Shown in pieces: positions 34,131-55,993 of a stretch of DNA of 64,000 nt (within the stretch, counting starts at the first letter, position 1; each line of letters begins with the position of its first letter). This DNA is from Maylandia zebra (taxonomy: Eukaryota; Chordata; Actinopteri; Cichliformes; Cichlidae). Made by a program: the position numbers and the translations under genes. Where the stretch lies: positions 19,688,056 through 19,752,055 of the forward strand of contig NC_135187.1 in NCBI RefSeq assembly GCF_041146795.1, in the 5' to 3' direction. The notes under the pieces were generated by a model. The model worked only from the letters and a program-made list of their open reading frames with translations, did not search any database and had not been told where the DNA came from.

Positions 34131-35736
34131 CAGTGGGGCAAAAAAGTATTTAGTCAGCCACCGATTGTGCAAGTTCCCCCACTTAAAATGATGACAGAGG
34201 TCAGTAATTTGCACCAGAGGTACACTTCAACTGTGAGAGACAGAATGTGAAAAAAAAAATCCATGAATCCACATGGTAGGATTTGTAAAGAATTTATTGG
34301 TAAATCAGGGTGGAAAATAAGTATTTGGTCACCTCAAACAAGGAAAATCTCTGGCTCTCACAGACCTGTAACGTCTTCTGTAAGAAGCTTTTCTGTCCCC
34401 CACTCGTTACCTGTATGAATGGCACCTGTTTGAACTCATCATCTGTATAAAAGACACCTGTCCACAGCCTCAAACAGTCAGACTCCAAACTCCGCCATGG
34501 CCAAGACCAAAGAGCTTTCGAAGGACACCAGGAAAAGTATTGTAGACCTGCACCAGACTGGGAAGAGTGAATCTACAATAGGCAAGCAGCTTGGTGTGAA
34601 AAAAATCAACTGTGGGAGCAATCATCAGAAAATGGAAGACATACAAGACCACTGATAATCTCCCTCGATCTGGGGCTCCACGCAAGATCTCATCCCGTGG
34701 GGTCAAAATGATCATGAGAACGGTGAGCAAAGATCCCAGAACCACACGGGGGGACCTGGTGAATGACCTGCAGAGAGCTGGGACCAAAGTAACAAAGGTC
34801 ACCATCAGTAACACACTACAACGGCAGGGAATCAAATCCCGCAGTGCCAGACGTGTTCCGCTGCTGAAGCCAGTGCATGTCCAGGCCCGTCTGAAGTTTG
34901 CCAGAGAGCACATGGATGATACAGCAGAGGATTGGGAGAATGTCATGTGGTCAGATGAAACCAAAGTAGAACTTTTTGGTATAAACTCAACTCGTCGTGT
35001 TTGGAGGACGAAGAATACCGAGTTGCATCCCAAGAACACCATACCTACTGTGAAGCATGGGGGTGGAAACATCATGCTATGGGGCTGTTTTTCTGCCAAG
35101 GGGACAGGACGACTGATCCGTGTTAAGGACAGAATGAATGGGGCCATGTATCGTGAGATTTTGAGCCAAAACCTCCTTCCATCAGTGAGAACTTTGAAGA
35201 TGAAACGAGGCTGGGTCTTCCAACATGACAATGATCCAAAACACACCGCCCGGGCAACAAAGGAGTGGCTCCGTAAGAAGCATTTGAAAGTCCTGGAGTG
35301 GCCTAGCCAGTCTCCAGACCTCAACCCCATAGAAAATCTGTGGCGGGAGTTGAAAGTCCGTGTTGCTCGGCGACAGCCCCAAAACATCACTGCTCTCGAG
35401 AAGATCTGCATGGAGGAATGGGCCAAAATACCAGCTACTGTGTGTGCAAACCTGGTAAAGACCTATAGTAAACGTTTGACCTCTGTTATTGCCAAAAAGG
35501 TTATGTTACAAAGTATTGAGTTGTATTTTTGTTATTGACCAAATACTTATTTTCCACCCTGATTTACGAATAAATTCTTTACAAATCCTACCATGTGGAT
35601 TCATGGATTTTTTTTTTCACATTCTGTCTCTCACAGTTGAAGTGTACCTCTGGTGCAAATTACTGACCTCTGTCATCATTTTAAGTAGGGGAACTTGCAC
35701 AATCGGTGGCTGACTAAACACTTTTTTGCCCCACTG
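34131..35736 (+). mobile_element. Full-length Tc1-like DNA transposon with about 205-bp inverted repeats
   Basis: The element begins CAGTGGGGCAAAAAAGTATT at 34131 and ends with its complement at 35736; both ends abut TA (34129-34130 and 35737-35738), the Tc1/mariner target duplication. The terminal repeats extend about 205 bp with only a few differences (for instance TATTTAGT against TGTTTAGT), so the copy is young. It is 1,606 bp long and carries one transposase gene (next entry). Confidence 0.93.
34497..35538 (+). pseudogene. Tc1 transposase (DD34E), broken by one extra A
   Basis: The frame starts at ATG 34497 (MAKTKELSKDTRKSIVDLHQ) with the paired-like helix-turn-helix domain. An A7 run at 34599-34605 shifts the frame; the downstream frame is then open to the stop at 35538 (308 codons counted from its first ATG at 34612). 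It holds the second DNA-binding helix region, a GRPR-like basic hook region ([15 protein letters not shown]), and the full catalytic triad: WSDETKV (first Asp), [10 protein letters not shown] (second Asp) and [11 protein letters not shown] (Glu), with exactly 34 residues between the second Asp and the Glu. Apart from the one-base insertion, no other defect is visible. Confidence 0.88.
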
Positions 35737-37455
35737 TATGTGAGTATATTACAGAAATGGGTCTATTATGGTATGTTATAATGTACACGGTATGAAGTAT
35801 GTTGTGAATATTCTATAACTATAAGTATGTACAGGCTGTAGTGAGTACAAGCTATGTACAGGATATGAACAGGATATAAATATGAAAAACTATACAGAAT
35901 ATGAAATAAATAACTTTACAGAATCTGGGATATACAGCTATACAGAAATGGGAACTATGCAAGTTGTAAACAGTTGTAGGATTAAAAATTATCGAATGTA
36001 CAGAATGATTATTTACACAGAGCTATACAGTAGTGCAGTTAAGATAAGTGAGGGTGTAGATAGTTTCTACAGAGGCTATATAAAGTGCTAGTGGTTGTGA
36101 GTGGTGGTTCAGTCCATGTTATTATTGTGTTTGAGGGTACAGTTGTCCATTGTGGGTGTGTGTATGTTCAGTCCATGAGTTTAACGTGGGTCAGATGTCA
36201 GGAGGCAGAGTTCAGGAGTCTGACAGCTGTGGGGAAGAAGCTGTTCCGGTACCTGGTGGTCTTAGTCCGGAGGCTCCTGTGGCGCCTCCCAGAGGGCAGG
36301 AGGGTGAAGAGTCCATGTGATGGGTGACTGGGGTCTTTGATGATTTTCCCAGCCCTTTTCAGACACCGCTTCCTGTAGATGTCTTTTATGGCAGGAAGTG
36401 GTGCTCCGGCGATGCGCTGGGCAGTTTTCACGACCCTCTGCAACGCCTTCCGGTCCGAGGCAGAGCAGTTCCCGTACCAGACTGTTATACAGTTGGTCAG
36501 GATGCTCTCGATGGTGCAACGATAGAAGTTCACCAGGATGTCTGAGGACAGGTGTTTCTTCCTCAGAGTCCTCAAGAAGAAGAGGCGCTGGTGAGCCTTC
36601 TTGACCAGCTTGGAGCAGTTGGTCGTCCAGGTGAGATCCTCGGAGATGTGGACTCCCAGGAACTTGAAGCTGCTCACACGCTCCACAGCCGTCCCCTTAA
36701 TGTGGATGGGTGGATGTGGGTCAGCATTCCTCCTGTAGTCCACGATGAGCTCCTTGGTCTTCTCGGTGTTAAGCAGCAGGTTGTTTCTGTCGCACCACTC
36801 AGCCAGACGATCCACCTCCTCCCTGTAGGCGGCCTCATCGTTGTCACTGATGAGGCCAATCACCGTGGTGTCATCTGCAAACTTAATGATGGTGTTGGAA
36901 CCATCAGCAGGTCTGCAGTCGTGGGTGAAGAGGGAGTAGAGGAAAGGGCTCATCACACAGCCTTGTGGTACACCGGTGTTCATTGTGATGGTAGATGAGC
37001 AGCGGTTATCCAGCCGGACATGTTGGGGGCGGTTGGTCAGGAAGTCCAGTAACCATTTGCAGATGAGGGAACTGATACCCAGGTCTGTCAGTTTCCTGAT
37101 GAGTTGTGAGGGGTGGATTGTATTGAATGCTGAACTGAAGTCTATAAACAGCATTCTGGCGTAGGTGTTGTTGTTGTCCAGGTGTGAGAGGACAGAGTGC
37201 ATTGCGATGGAGACTGCATCCTCTGCGCTCCTGTTCCGGCGGTATGCGAATTGGTGGGGGTCCAGGGTGGGGGGGAGACAGGATTTGAAGTGTGCTAGGA
37301 CCAGTCGCTCTAAGCACTTAGTGATGATGGGGGTGAGTGCTACTGGGCGGTAATCATTGAGGCAAGATGGGTTGGAGTTTTTGGGTATCGGGACGATGGA
37401 GGTGGATTTGAAGCAGGCCGGTACCACAGCGTGGGCCAAGGACAGATTGAATATG

Positions 37456-38040
37456 TCTATTAAATGAATGATTAATATTTTGAGATATACGCATTTAATT
37501 TGTACTTAACGCGGATTGCATATATGAAATATATATTTTTGGAGAAGTTGGAGCTATTTCCATGGCTTTGATGAATCTGACTAAAGGAATGCTGCACTAT
37601 TCTTCCATAACACCCACATTTTCTTTTCTTTTTCTCAAACACCAAGATACTTTAGATGGTAAATATAAATTTTAGCAAAGCTTTTATTAGGTTCCTGAAG
37701 CGACTAACAGTAAACATTTCCCAAATCTGCATTATAAACATAAACAGTATATAGCCGCCCTCTTCCTGATGTGTGATTTTGGTCTGATGATGGGTTAAAA
37801 AACCATTTTAACATGTTTCATGTGTACCTGTTCAGTATATAAATGAACGTGTATTCTGAAGGAGAATAAATAGCCCTAAGGAAAGACAGAAAAACAATGG
37901 GTTTTTGGTCAGCCAGCGGTTCATTGTCATTCTAGTGGAACAGATACAGGACAGTCAGTGTTGAGGCATATTTTCGTTTGTGTTACTGCGCTAAAAATTC
38001 AAGTAGAAAATGATGTGTAGTTACGGTGTTTCCACCGGTA
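37456..38040. other. Intergenic region before calaxin
   Basis: AT-rich; nothing recognised until the promoter motifs of calaxin near 38041. Confidence 0.45.
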
Positions 38041-38101
38041 GTAAACCGTCGAGGTTCTTGAACACACACTACCGTAAACGTTTCGCGGTAGCCATGGCAA
38101 C
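38041..38101 (+). promoter_or_regulatory. clxn: Calaxin promoter: X-box (RFX site) and two forkhead cores
   Basis: GTAGCCATGGCAAC at 38088-38101 matches the RFX X-box consensus GTNRCC-N(0-3)-RGYAAC at every position. It lies 54 bases before the start codon, within the usual distance for ciliary genes. Two GTAAAC forkhead cores (38041-38046 and 38074-38079), compatible with FOXJ1, precede it. Both factors drive motile-cilia genes, which matches the gene product. Confidence 0.75.
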
Positions 38102-38154
38102 AGTACACCAACTTCCCTGTGAGTGGACTGTAGCTGAGTCTGGCCTCATCGAAA

Positions 38155-39902
38155 ATGTCAAAAATATCTGCTGTGAACAAACGGGCGACACAGACGCTCG
38201 CTGAGAACATTTCGAAACAAGTGGAGCACTGTGAGTATGACGGTTAAACTTCTCAAATCAATAAACTAAGCCAGCTTTGTTATAGCGGTAGTTCAGTCCA
38301 TGCTAAGCTTTACGGTTCATTGTTTTACTTAGCAGGTATGAAAATACACACTGCCGTCTAGGTATTGTTAGAGCAGATGAAGTGTACGCCATTTTTTTTA
38401 TGTTTCTGTTTATAGTCAGTAAAAAAGAGGTTGAGTGCCTTATCCGAGAGTTTAACGTCCTTGTGGCGGAGCAGAACAACTCTGGCAGAGCTGTGCACGG
38501 TCTGGACCGAGGAAAGTTCATAAGCACACTCCACAGCATCTTTGGACTTACTGATGACAGGATGACGGGTAGAGGTATTCAGTTTACAGTTATTTAAACT
38601 TATATTATTTACAAACCCAGTTCCAAAAAAAGGTGGGACGCTCTGTAAAATGTAAATTTGATCATTTCGAATTTGCATAAACTGTAGAGGCAGTTTTTTG
38701 TAGACTGGCAAACCTCGGCCCATCTTTACTTTTGAGGAACTCTGCTTCTCCAAGATGTTTTTAATAAATAAAATAAAATATCCATTCATGTCAGTGACCT
38801 GCTGCCAATTAACCTAAAGTTGCATCGTTTCTTTTTTTAGTACCACTTAGTTTTGCACCCTACTGTTGCCCTCTCAGCTGTCTTGAGATATGTTGGTGCC
38901 ATCAAATTTAAACAGAGCCAATATTGTTTTTTGAAATAGTAAAATGTCAATAAAATGGTGGAAAGTAAGCAAAATCTCCAAATCATCACTATCACCCTGT
39001 AAGTACAACCCAGAATTCTCACCTCCACCACCTTTTTCAGAATGATTAAATTAAATCTTTCAGTACGCTTGTCCAGGAGTACAGTTGGGAATGAGCAGTT
39101 TCTTCAGTACAAACAATTGAAATCTATAATTAAATCCAAGACATGTTGTGAGTGTAACTGTCTGTCATTCAGTCTTCAGGACATTTGACAAAGACAACGA
39201 CAGCGTTGTCAGCATGAAAGAGTGGATCGAGGGACTGTCCGTCTTTCTTCGGGGGACCTTGGATGAAAAAATAAAATGTAACTTCTCAATCTTACTTTTT
39301 TTTGCTTAACCTCACTCTCACACCTTCACACATGTAGCTTTATCTACCTAAAAAAAATCCCTGTGTTTGGCATGGCTCAGACTGCTTCACTGTCTACGAC
39401 CTGAATGGTGACAATGCCATCTCTAGAGAGGAGATGCTTCATATGCTGAAGGGCAGGCTCATCAGACAGCCCAATGAGGAGGACCCTGACGAAGGAATCA
39501 AAGACCTGGTGGAGATCATACTGAAGAAGATGGTGAGCTGTTTGCTGCACAGATATAACTGTTTACACATGATTAAAACAAACCAAAACACTATTTAAAA
39601 AATTCTCAGGTCTGTAAATAGTTTAGCAGCTCTGCCAATGGTGCTTCCTCCCACAGGACTATGACCATGATGGCAAATTGTCTTTTGAAGATTTTGAAAA
39701 GACTGTGAAAGATGAGAACCTATTGCTGGAAGCTTTTGGAACCTGCCTTCCTGACTTCAGGGTAATCTGTAATGAGAATTTGTTAAGCTCTTTAAATTTC
39801 CCCATCAAAAATTCTCAATCTTACAGTTTGCTTTTCTTTCTTTTTTTTCAGAGAATCGAGATGTTTGAGGGACACGTATTTCAGGAACAATTCGAACAAT
39901 AA
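38155..39902 (+). CDS. clxn: Calaxin (EF-hand calcium-binding domain protein 1)
   Basis: Calaxin is a calcium sensor of motile cilia and flagella that associates with outer-arm dynein and its docking complex. Six exons: 38155-38230, 38416-38568, 39173-39277, 39381-39532, 39657-39761 and 39852-39902 (TAA), 213 residues (human 211). Three EF-hand loops are seen: [24 protein letters not shown] and [12 protein letters not shown], the last with Asp at position 12. The N-terminal [29 protein letters not shown] and the segment [20 protein letters not shown] are close to the human protein. It is tail-to-tail with rbm48, 113 bases between stop codons. Many teleosts have two copies (clxna, clxnb); which one this is cannot be told here. 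Confidence 0.93.
38610..38660 (+). repeat. Short fragment of a dispersed fish repeat in calaxin intron 2
   Basis: ACAAACCCAGTTCCAAAAAA followed by GGTGGGACGCTCTGTAAAATGTAAAT resembles the end of a widespread teleost repeat (usually AACCCCAATTCCAAAAAAG, TTGGGACGCT). Only this end is present. Confidence 0.4.
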
Positions 39903-39981
39903 CCAAATCACATAACTGCATACCTAGCCAAAACATCTTTAATATTAACCTCAATGGAACGGTGCTGTGATGCAAGATTTG

Positions 39982-40005
39982 TTTAATTAAGAAAAAATAA
40001 ATAAA
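39982..40005. promoter_or_regulatory. Facing poly(A) signals of calaxin (+) and rbm48 (-)
   Basis: AATAAA occurs twice on the + strand (39996-40001 and 40000-40005) for calaxin. TTTAAT at 39982-39987 reads ATTAAA on the - strand for rbm48, whose stop codon is at 40016-40018. The two 3' ends must therefore lie within a few tens of bases of each other and probably overlap. Confidence 0.55.
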
Positions 40006-40015
40006 TCCTGCTCTA

Positions 40016-42135
40016 TCAAATCCGACGGCGTGGTTTGACCTTCTTCTCCACTGGTTTGATGTCTGGACTCGATGTCACCTAGGAGAGACGACGAAACTGG
40101 ATTAACTGTAAAAAGTGATTTAGAGCATAGTGAAAATATTATTTTGTCCTTAATTACAACCAAAACAATATAATCACATGTACCTGCTTCATTGTGTTCC
40201 TGATCAGGCTGACAGTTGTGTTCAGTGACTCATCCTCCATGTCCAGTTTGGATGGTTCTGGTAGTTTTGGTCCAATCAAAGGCTCGTTCTGCCCAGAAAC
40301 AGTACTGGAGGTCTCCTCAGCCTCTTCCATTTTGCGTTTCCGTTTCTCCAAGTGTGTGGTCCGAGGAAGAAATCTGACTGCCGCAGCCTGACGTGCTGAC
40401 GGTCTGCTCGATAAGGTCTGTTTGCTCCTTGAACTCCCTTCTCGCTGCTCTAATGTGTCAGCACAGGTATTGTGCAAAGTCCCCATTTTATCCTCTGTTG
40501 GTAAATGTTGACTTTTAGGCCTATGGTAATGATGTTCTTGGGGAGGTAATGGCAGTAGAGGAAAGCCTAAATAGTGGCTGATGTTTGGAGTCTCCCTTGT
40601 ATTGTCATTTCCAGAGGTCTGTTTGTGTGTGAGGATGTTGTCGTCTGACGTGGTAGTTGTTTCCGATGAAGTAGGCTCCTCTTGTGTGTCCTCTTTCTGT
40701 TCCCTTTCTCTCACTTTGCAATAATAAAATGAGACAGAAAAAAGTGTCAAAAATCCACATCATTCAAAAAGATCCGAGTCAAATGAAAATAAAAGTGCAT
40801 GCAGATATCCCTCCCCGGATCCAACGCCTCCTGTCATGCTTACCTCCCCGTCTACAGAGACAGCGGCTCAGCTGGAGGCACGAAGAATCGCAGCGTCTGT
40901 GCACATTGGTGCACCCCCGCCCTTATGTTGCTTGTCTGTGTTTCATGGAGTATAGTGTGATGATATCTTTGCTCTTTATGTGCTATGGAGTGTTTTTGTG
41001 TTTTCTCCTCATGATGACTCATTTGTCAGAGTCACCATGGGCAGAAACCTTTTTTTTCTCCTGACCTTGCCCCTATATGTTACATATTTCACTGTCTACC
41101 CTTTTTTTTCTGCTGCCTAGTCTGACCTGTCTCCCCAATGTAAGTTTGTATATTTTATGTATTGTCTGTATGGTCATCTACTGTAGGTCTGTCATCTCAG
41201 CTGCAGGCAACTGCAACTGACAAATAAAGCTTATCCTTATTTATGTTAACTGAAGTTTGCTTGGACTAATGAGGAACTAAGAAGCTACTCATTTGAGTGG
41301 TGGATTTTGTGAGGCAAAATATAACCTATAGACATAAAATTATACCTCTTTTCTGAGCAGCCCGGATGACATAGCTCCTCCGGTCCTGCAGCTTGAGCCT
41401 GGTGTCTTCCACAGTCTCGTATTCAGGGACGTAGCACACATGCAGCACACCACCATAGAAACCTTTCTCATCCATGTGTCGCTTTGCTGCTCTGAAATGA
41501 AACCAAATTATTCAGAAGGTCCTTCAGACGTTGCCAGTTAGGCATAATGAACAGTCTAGTGACATCTTGTACCTGGCACTTGTGAGTTTTTGGAACTTTA
41601 CGAGGTACACCTCTGTGAACTCCTCGGCAGGATACTCGTCCAGGGGCCTGTACTCCTCCACAGCTCCATAGAGGGCACACAGCTGAATCAACTCAGTCAT
41701 AACCCCAATCGCTGGGACCCCTTGGACCATCAGGTAACGACTCTCTAAATTTATGGTGTAAACCTGCAAATAATGCAACACTTGACTGCGGTACACTGAT
41801 GGGAAAATGCTCATGTGAAAACTGCGAACAGTGGTTATATTTATCATCCAGATGTGGTTAAGGCTCTCACTGTGGTTCAGTGGAGTCCATAAAATCCGGA
41901 AGAGAGCAAATGTTTTTTTAAAAACACTGTAAGTGACGTTCCCATGTAGCAGGGAGTGTCTCACACCTTAAGATACGCTCTTTTCTAAACAAAAGGGTCC
42001 TCTTACCTTAACTGCTTTGGCTTTTCTTCCTTCCCTATATTTTGGTCGAGAAATGCACACTCTCTGCTGTTCGTGATGTTTGTAAACCTCCGGGACTCTC
42101 CAGCAGCCAGAGCTGTTGTTGACGGGAGCCGCCAT
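40016..42135 (-). CDS. rbm48: RNA-binding protein 48 (minor spliceosome factor)
   Basis: RBM48 acts with ARMC7 in splicing of minor (U12-type) introns. Five exons on the - strand: 42135-42007 (ATG), 41763-41573, 41491-41346, 40713-40184 and 40078-40016 (TGA), 352 residues (human 367). After the N-terminus (CISRPKYREGRKAKAVK), an RRM domain follows: VYTINLESRYLMVQGVP (RNP2-like strand), LIQLCALYGAVEEYRPLDEYPAEEFTEVYLVKF and, across a junction, AAKRHMDEKGFYGGVLHVCYVPEYETVEDTR. The large fourth exon is low-complexity and poorly conserved, and the protein ends KKVKPRRRI. The gene is divergent from pex1, as in human. Confidence 0.92.
40815..41245 (+). mobile_element. Likely 3' end of a LINE-type retroelement in rbm48 intron 3
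   Basis: The segment ends in GCAACTGACAAATAAAGCTTATCCTTAT, i.e. an AATAAA followed by degenerate CTTAT units, the pattern of fish LINE 3' tails. The preceding few hundred bases contain CCCAATGTAAGTTTGTATA. No reverse-transcriptase coding remains. Confidence 0.4.
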
Positions 42136-42382
42136 GTTTGTGGAAATTAACTTTTCACTTGATGCATTTCAAAATAAAGGTTCATTCTCGTGTTGAATAG
42201 GATTCATTCAAAGCATGTCGTAGTTGGACGTCTTATTCTGAAATGCGTTCAACCGAATATCGGCTACTCTGGTCTGGCACACACAGAGCACATCGATCCA
42301 CTATGAGTTTGTCATACACTTGATGTTAGCGGTGCAGCTTCCTTGACGCGTTGAACGCGAAATAGAAAACTTTGTGAAAATC
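42136..42382. promoter_or_regulatory. Shared head-to-head promoter of rbm48 and pex1
   Basis: Only 247 bases separate the two start codons, which point away from each other, so one short region must serve both genes. It has several CpGs (TTGACGCGTTGAACGCGAAAT near 42341-42362) and no TATA box that I can see. The same gene pair is divergent in human. Confidence 0.7.
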
Positions 42383-53355
<10,973 letters not shown>

Positions 53356-54015
53356 TCAAACATTAACAGTTTAACCATTTCAGCCTAATTTTGACATTGT
53401 AAATGATTACATTGTGTGTATATAAAGTTCTTTACTCAGTTGGTTGTGAATTAGACTGGAAAGGCCTTGAATGTAATTAATGCACAGACGCACATTATAA
53501 TAAGAAGTATAAATTATGAACATGTTTTAATTAAAAATGATCATTTTCTCCGACTTGTTTTCTGTAAGCATCTTGGATCATTTTAGCTTGAATGGGTTTC
53601 TTTAAACACAGTTGATTTTCTAACAAAACACTGAATATTATTGTGGGAAGTATTTAAAAGCTAAAGCAGGGTTGAAACTTTTGTCGTGACAGACACTTTG
53701 ACTTCACAACACAAAAAGCACGAGTAATTAATAACATTAATGATGACTCAGTTCCATTAAACTACCTAATAAGCCATGACAGTGAACCAGCAAGAACAAA
53801 TGTAGGAGCATTTCTCTTCTTTCTCTCCATTAGTGTGTCAACACGTCCGCTGCTCTTAGAAGTTTATAAAACTAACGAGAACGGTCAAGGTGCAAGTTAC
53901 TGTGAAGTAGATGGTTCACACTCCACACAAAGGAAAACACCTGTATGTGAATTGAGACAAAATGTGTTTTGAAACAATGAAACACTTTCAAATATGTCAC
54001 AGAACGGTTTACCTA
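53356..54015 (+). other. pex1: pex1 3' UTR and flank
   Basis: No AATAAA stands out close to the stop; an ATTAAA at about 53530 is a possible signal. Nothing else recognised. Confidence 0.4.
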
Positions 54016-54620
54016 CCACTTTATTAGGTACAATTGTTCAATTGCTTTTTAATGCAAAGTTTCTAATCAGTCACATGGCAGACTGATGTGCAGTATCTGC
54101 ATGTTTGAAACGACCTGCTGAAATTCAAAACGTGTGCAAAGGGAGAAACGAGGTGACTTAATTTAAAAATGTGGGAGTGTCCTTCCAAGAGGGACAAAAG
54201 GACCCTCTAATGATCCTCTACCTAATCCCACGAGCTAAGGTGTGAAAACTGGTGTAGGTCACAATCAGCCAAGGTTTTGGGTGAACCCATTGTGAAACCT
54301 TTATGACTACATTGTACCCCTCTTTTGACAGCTACCCTGTGGTCATATAGCTTAGGTAATGTTTTTTTTTAACATTGTCATGTTCAAGAAACTCAAATGG
54401 CCTCCACAGTCACCAGATCTCAGTCCAATAAAGCATGTGGGAGATGCCTTGGACATTCATCTGACAAATTTGCAACAAATATTGGAAGCTATCATCTCAA
54501 TATGGAGCAAAATCTCAGAGGAATTTTCCAGCACCTTGTTGAATCTGTGGTAGCATGCAGGTCTGAATGCACTAACATTTCATTCTAAAAAAACCCCGAT
54601 ATTTTGAAGTTTTATATAAT
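54016..54620 (+). mobile_element. Internally deleted Tc1-like element
   Basis: Begins with the terminus CACTTTATTAGGTACAATTG and a repeat-derived ATCAGTCACATGGCAG, then, after a large deletion, resumes in the transposase C-terminus in sense orientation: 54359-54553 encodes WPPQSPDLSPI, a damaged catalytic Glu (IKH where IEH is expected), then LTNLQQILEAIISIWSKISEEF. Same family as 4885-5236. Confidence 0.72.
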
Positions 54621-54732
54621 GGTATAGAAATGTGTGAAGAAGTTATGGTTCATTTTTCTTGTTGATTTTTCTCTGTACATTTTTTGCCTTTATTTTTGAG
54701 TCCAATGAAGAAAGAAAACTGTGGGCTACAAA

Positions 54733-55993
54733 CAGTGTTGGTCAAGTTACTTGAAAAAAGTAATCAGTAACTAATTACTGATTACTTCCCCAAAAAGTAA
54801 TACCATTACTTTACTGATTACTTATTTTCAAAAGTAATTAATTACTTAGTTACTTAGTTACTTTTTAAAAACACGATTTACAACCTGAATAGGTGATAAA
54901 GCGATAGATCTTTCAGCCCAATTCTACTTTTTCTGCATAATCCATCATACAAAATGTAATCAAATGGAAAAGTCTCTTTTTAAAACTTGTTTTATTAGTT
55001 TTAATCTTTTAGCTCTATGCATCAAGAAAAAATGTAATTATATGCAACATTCTCTGACTGGAAGAAATTTGTTTAATATTTAAACCTATTTTCTGCACAT
55101 TCCAGCACATAAAATATATTTTTTTGTGTTTACACTCAGTCTTTCAAATAGATCAGGGGTGTCAAACTCAAATACACAGTGGGCCAAAACTCAAAACTGG
55201 AACAAAGTCGCGGGCTAACGTTAATATTTATTGAAATATATTTAATCCTCCAGATATAAGAATTAATCTTTTCTTATGGACTCAAACTGAATATGGAACA
55301 AGCAAAGCTTAATACTAAACAACATATATATATATTAGCTGTATAATACCAGTAGGCCAGCTCTAATAGTAATTTGGTTTGGCTTCGCGGGCCAAATGTA
55401 ATTAGGCTGCGGGCCAAATTTGGCCCACGGGCCAGAGTTTGACACCTATGAAATAGATGCAAGTAAAACAGCAGAAAATAAATAAAGTCAAAGACTCAGC
55501 GGTCCTGTTGCTCTATTTTCACCTGTATTGCAGGAGTAGGGCAGGCAGAGGTTTACCCTGGTGCAGGTGTGCCGCAGCGGTCAGTGGAAGAATCCGCGAG
55601 TTTCTCTGTGAGTTTCCCATCACGTCATAGCTACTCTGTGCTTGCTTGGAAGTTTAGGGTTTTTTTTCACTGTAAAAAGAAGTTTTCTTCCCACGCACAA
55701 TGGACGCTAATGTTTTTGTCACTTTTTATGGAATCAAACTCAAAGTAAGGTCAGTACTTCCACGCTTTAAACGCTGCACGTTCATACTCTCTCCCACAAT
55801 CGATATGTGATCCATTGTTGATCTGCACACAGCTGTTGCCACGAACGTCGCACTCGCTTACGTCACTGTCATGAGACATTCTCGCAAAAAATCACAGTTT
55901 TAGTAACGCAGTAACGCAGCGTTCCTACGGGAAAGTAACGGTAATCTAATTACCGTTTTTGCAATAGTAATCCCTTACTTTACTCGTTACTTG
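54733..55993. mobile_element. hAT-like nonautonomous element rich in GTTACTT motifs
   Basis: The left end CAGTGTTGGTCAAGTTACTTG and long stretches made of AAGTAATC, ATTAC and GTTACTT units resemble the ends of a very common fish hAT-type element; the right part (GAAAGTAACGGTAATC .. ACTCGTTACTTG) is the inverted counterpart. GCTACAAA (54725-54732) before it and GCTACGAA (55994-56001) after it agree in seven of eight bases and may be the target duplication; if so the right terminus has lost about ten bases. No transposase. A younger hAT element is nested inside. Confidence 0.6.
55154..55450. mobile_element. Small nonautonomous hAT transposon, nested
   Basis: Left end CAGGGGTGTCAAACTC (55154-55169); right end GAGTTTGACACCTATG is its complement with two mismatches. 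A perfect 8-bp target duplication AAATAGAT flanks it (55146-55153 and 55451-55458), the hAT signature. Length 297 bp. Internal GCGGGCCAAATGTAATTAGGC and GCGGGCCAAATTTGGCCCAC stretches are typical of this family. No coding capacity. Confidence 0.9.

Larger units (their letters stand above)
33985..37455 (-). mobile_element. 5'-truncated L2/CR1-like LINE, interrupted by a Tc1 element
   Basis: On the - strand, 36198-37439 is open for 413 codons and encodes the reverse transcriptase from the fingers ([20 protein letters not shown]) through [31 protein letters not shown] and the catalytic [14 protein letters not shown] to the C-terminal [15 protein letters not shown]. In-frame sequence extends upstream to about 37455, where the element is truncated. 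The 3' UTR runs to a polyadenylation-like AATAAAG and a TTCTA-pentamer tail (33985-34010, seen as TAGAA on the + strand). The Tc1 element at 34131-35736 sits in this UTR. This is a different subfamily from the LINE at 19726-22257. Confidence 0.85.

Noticed and set aside
34470-35426. 318-codon - strand open frame
   Set aside because: Antisense of the Tc1 transposase gene; the + strand carries the DD34E triad in order.
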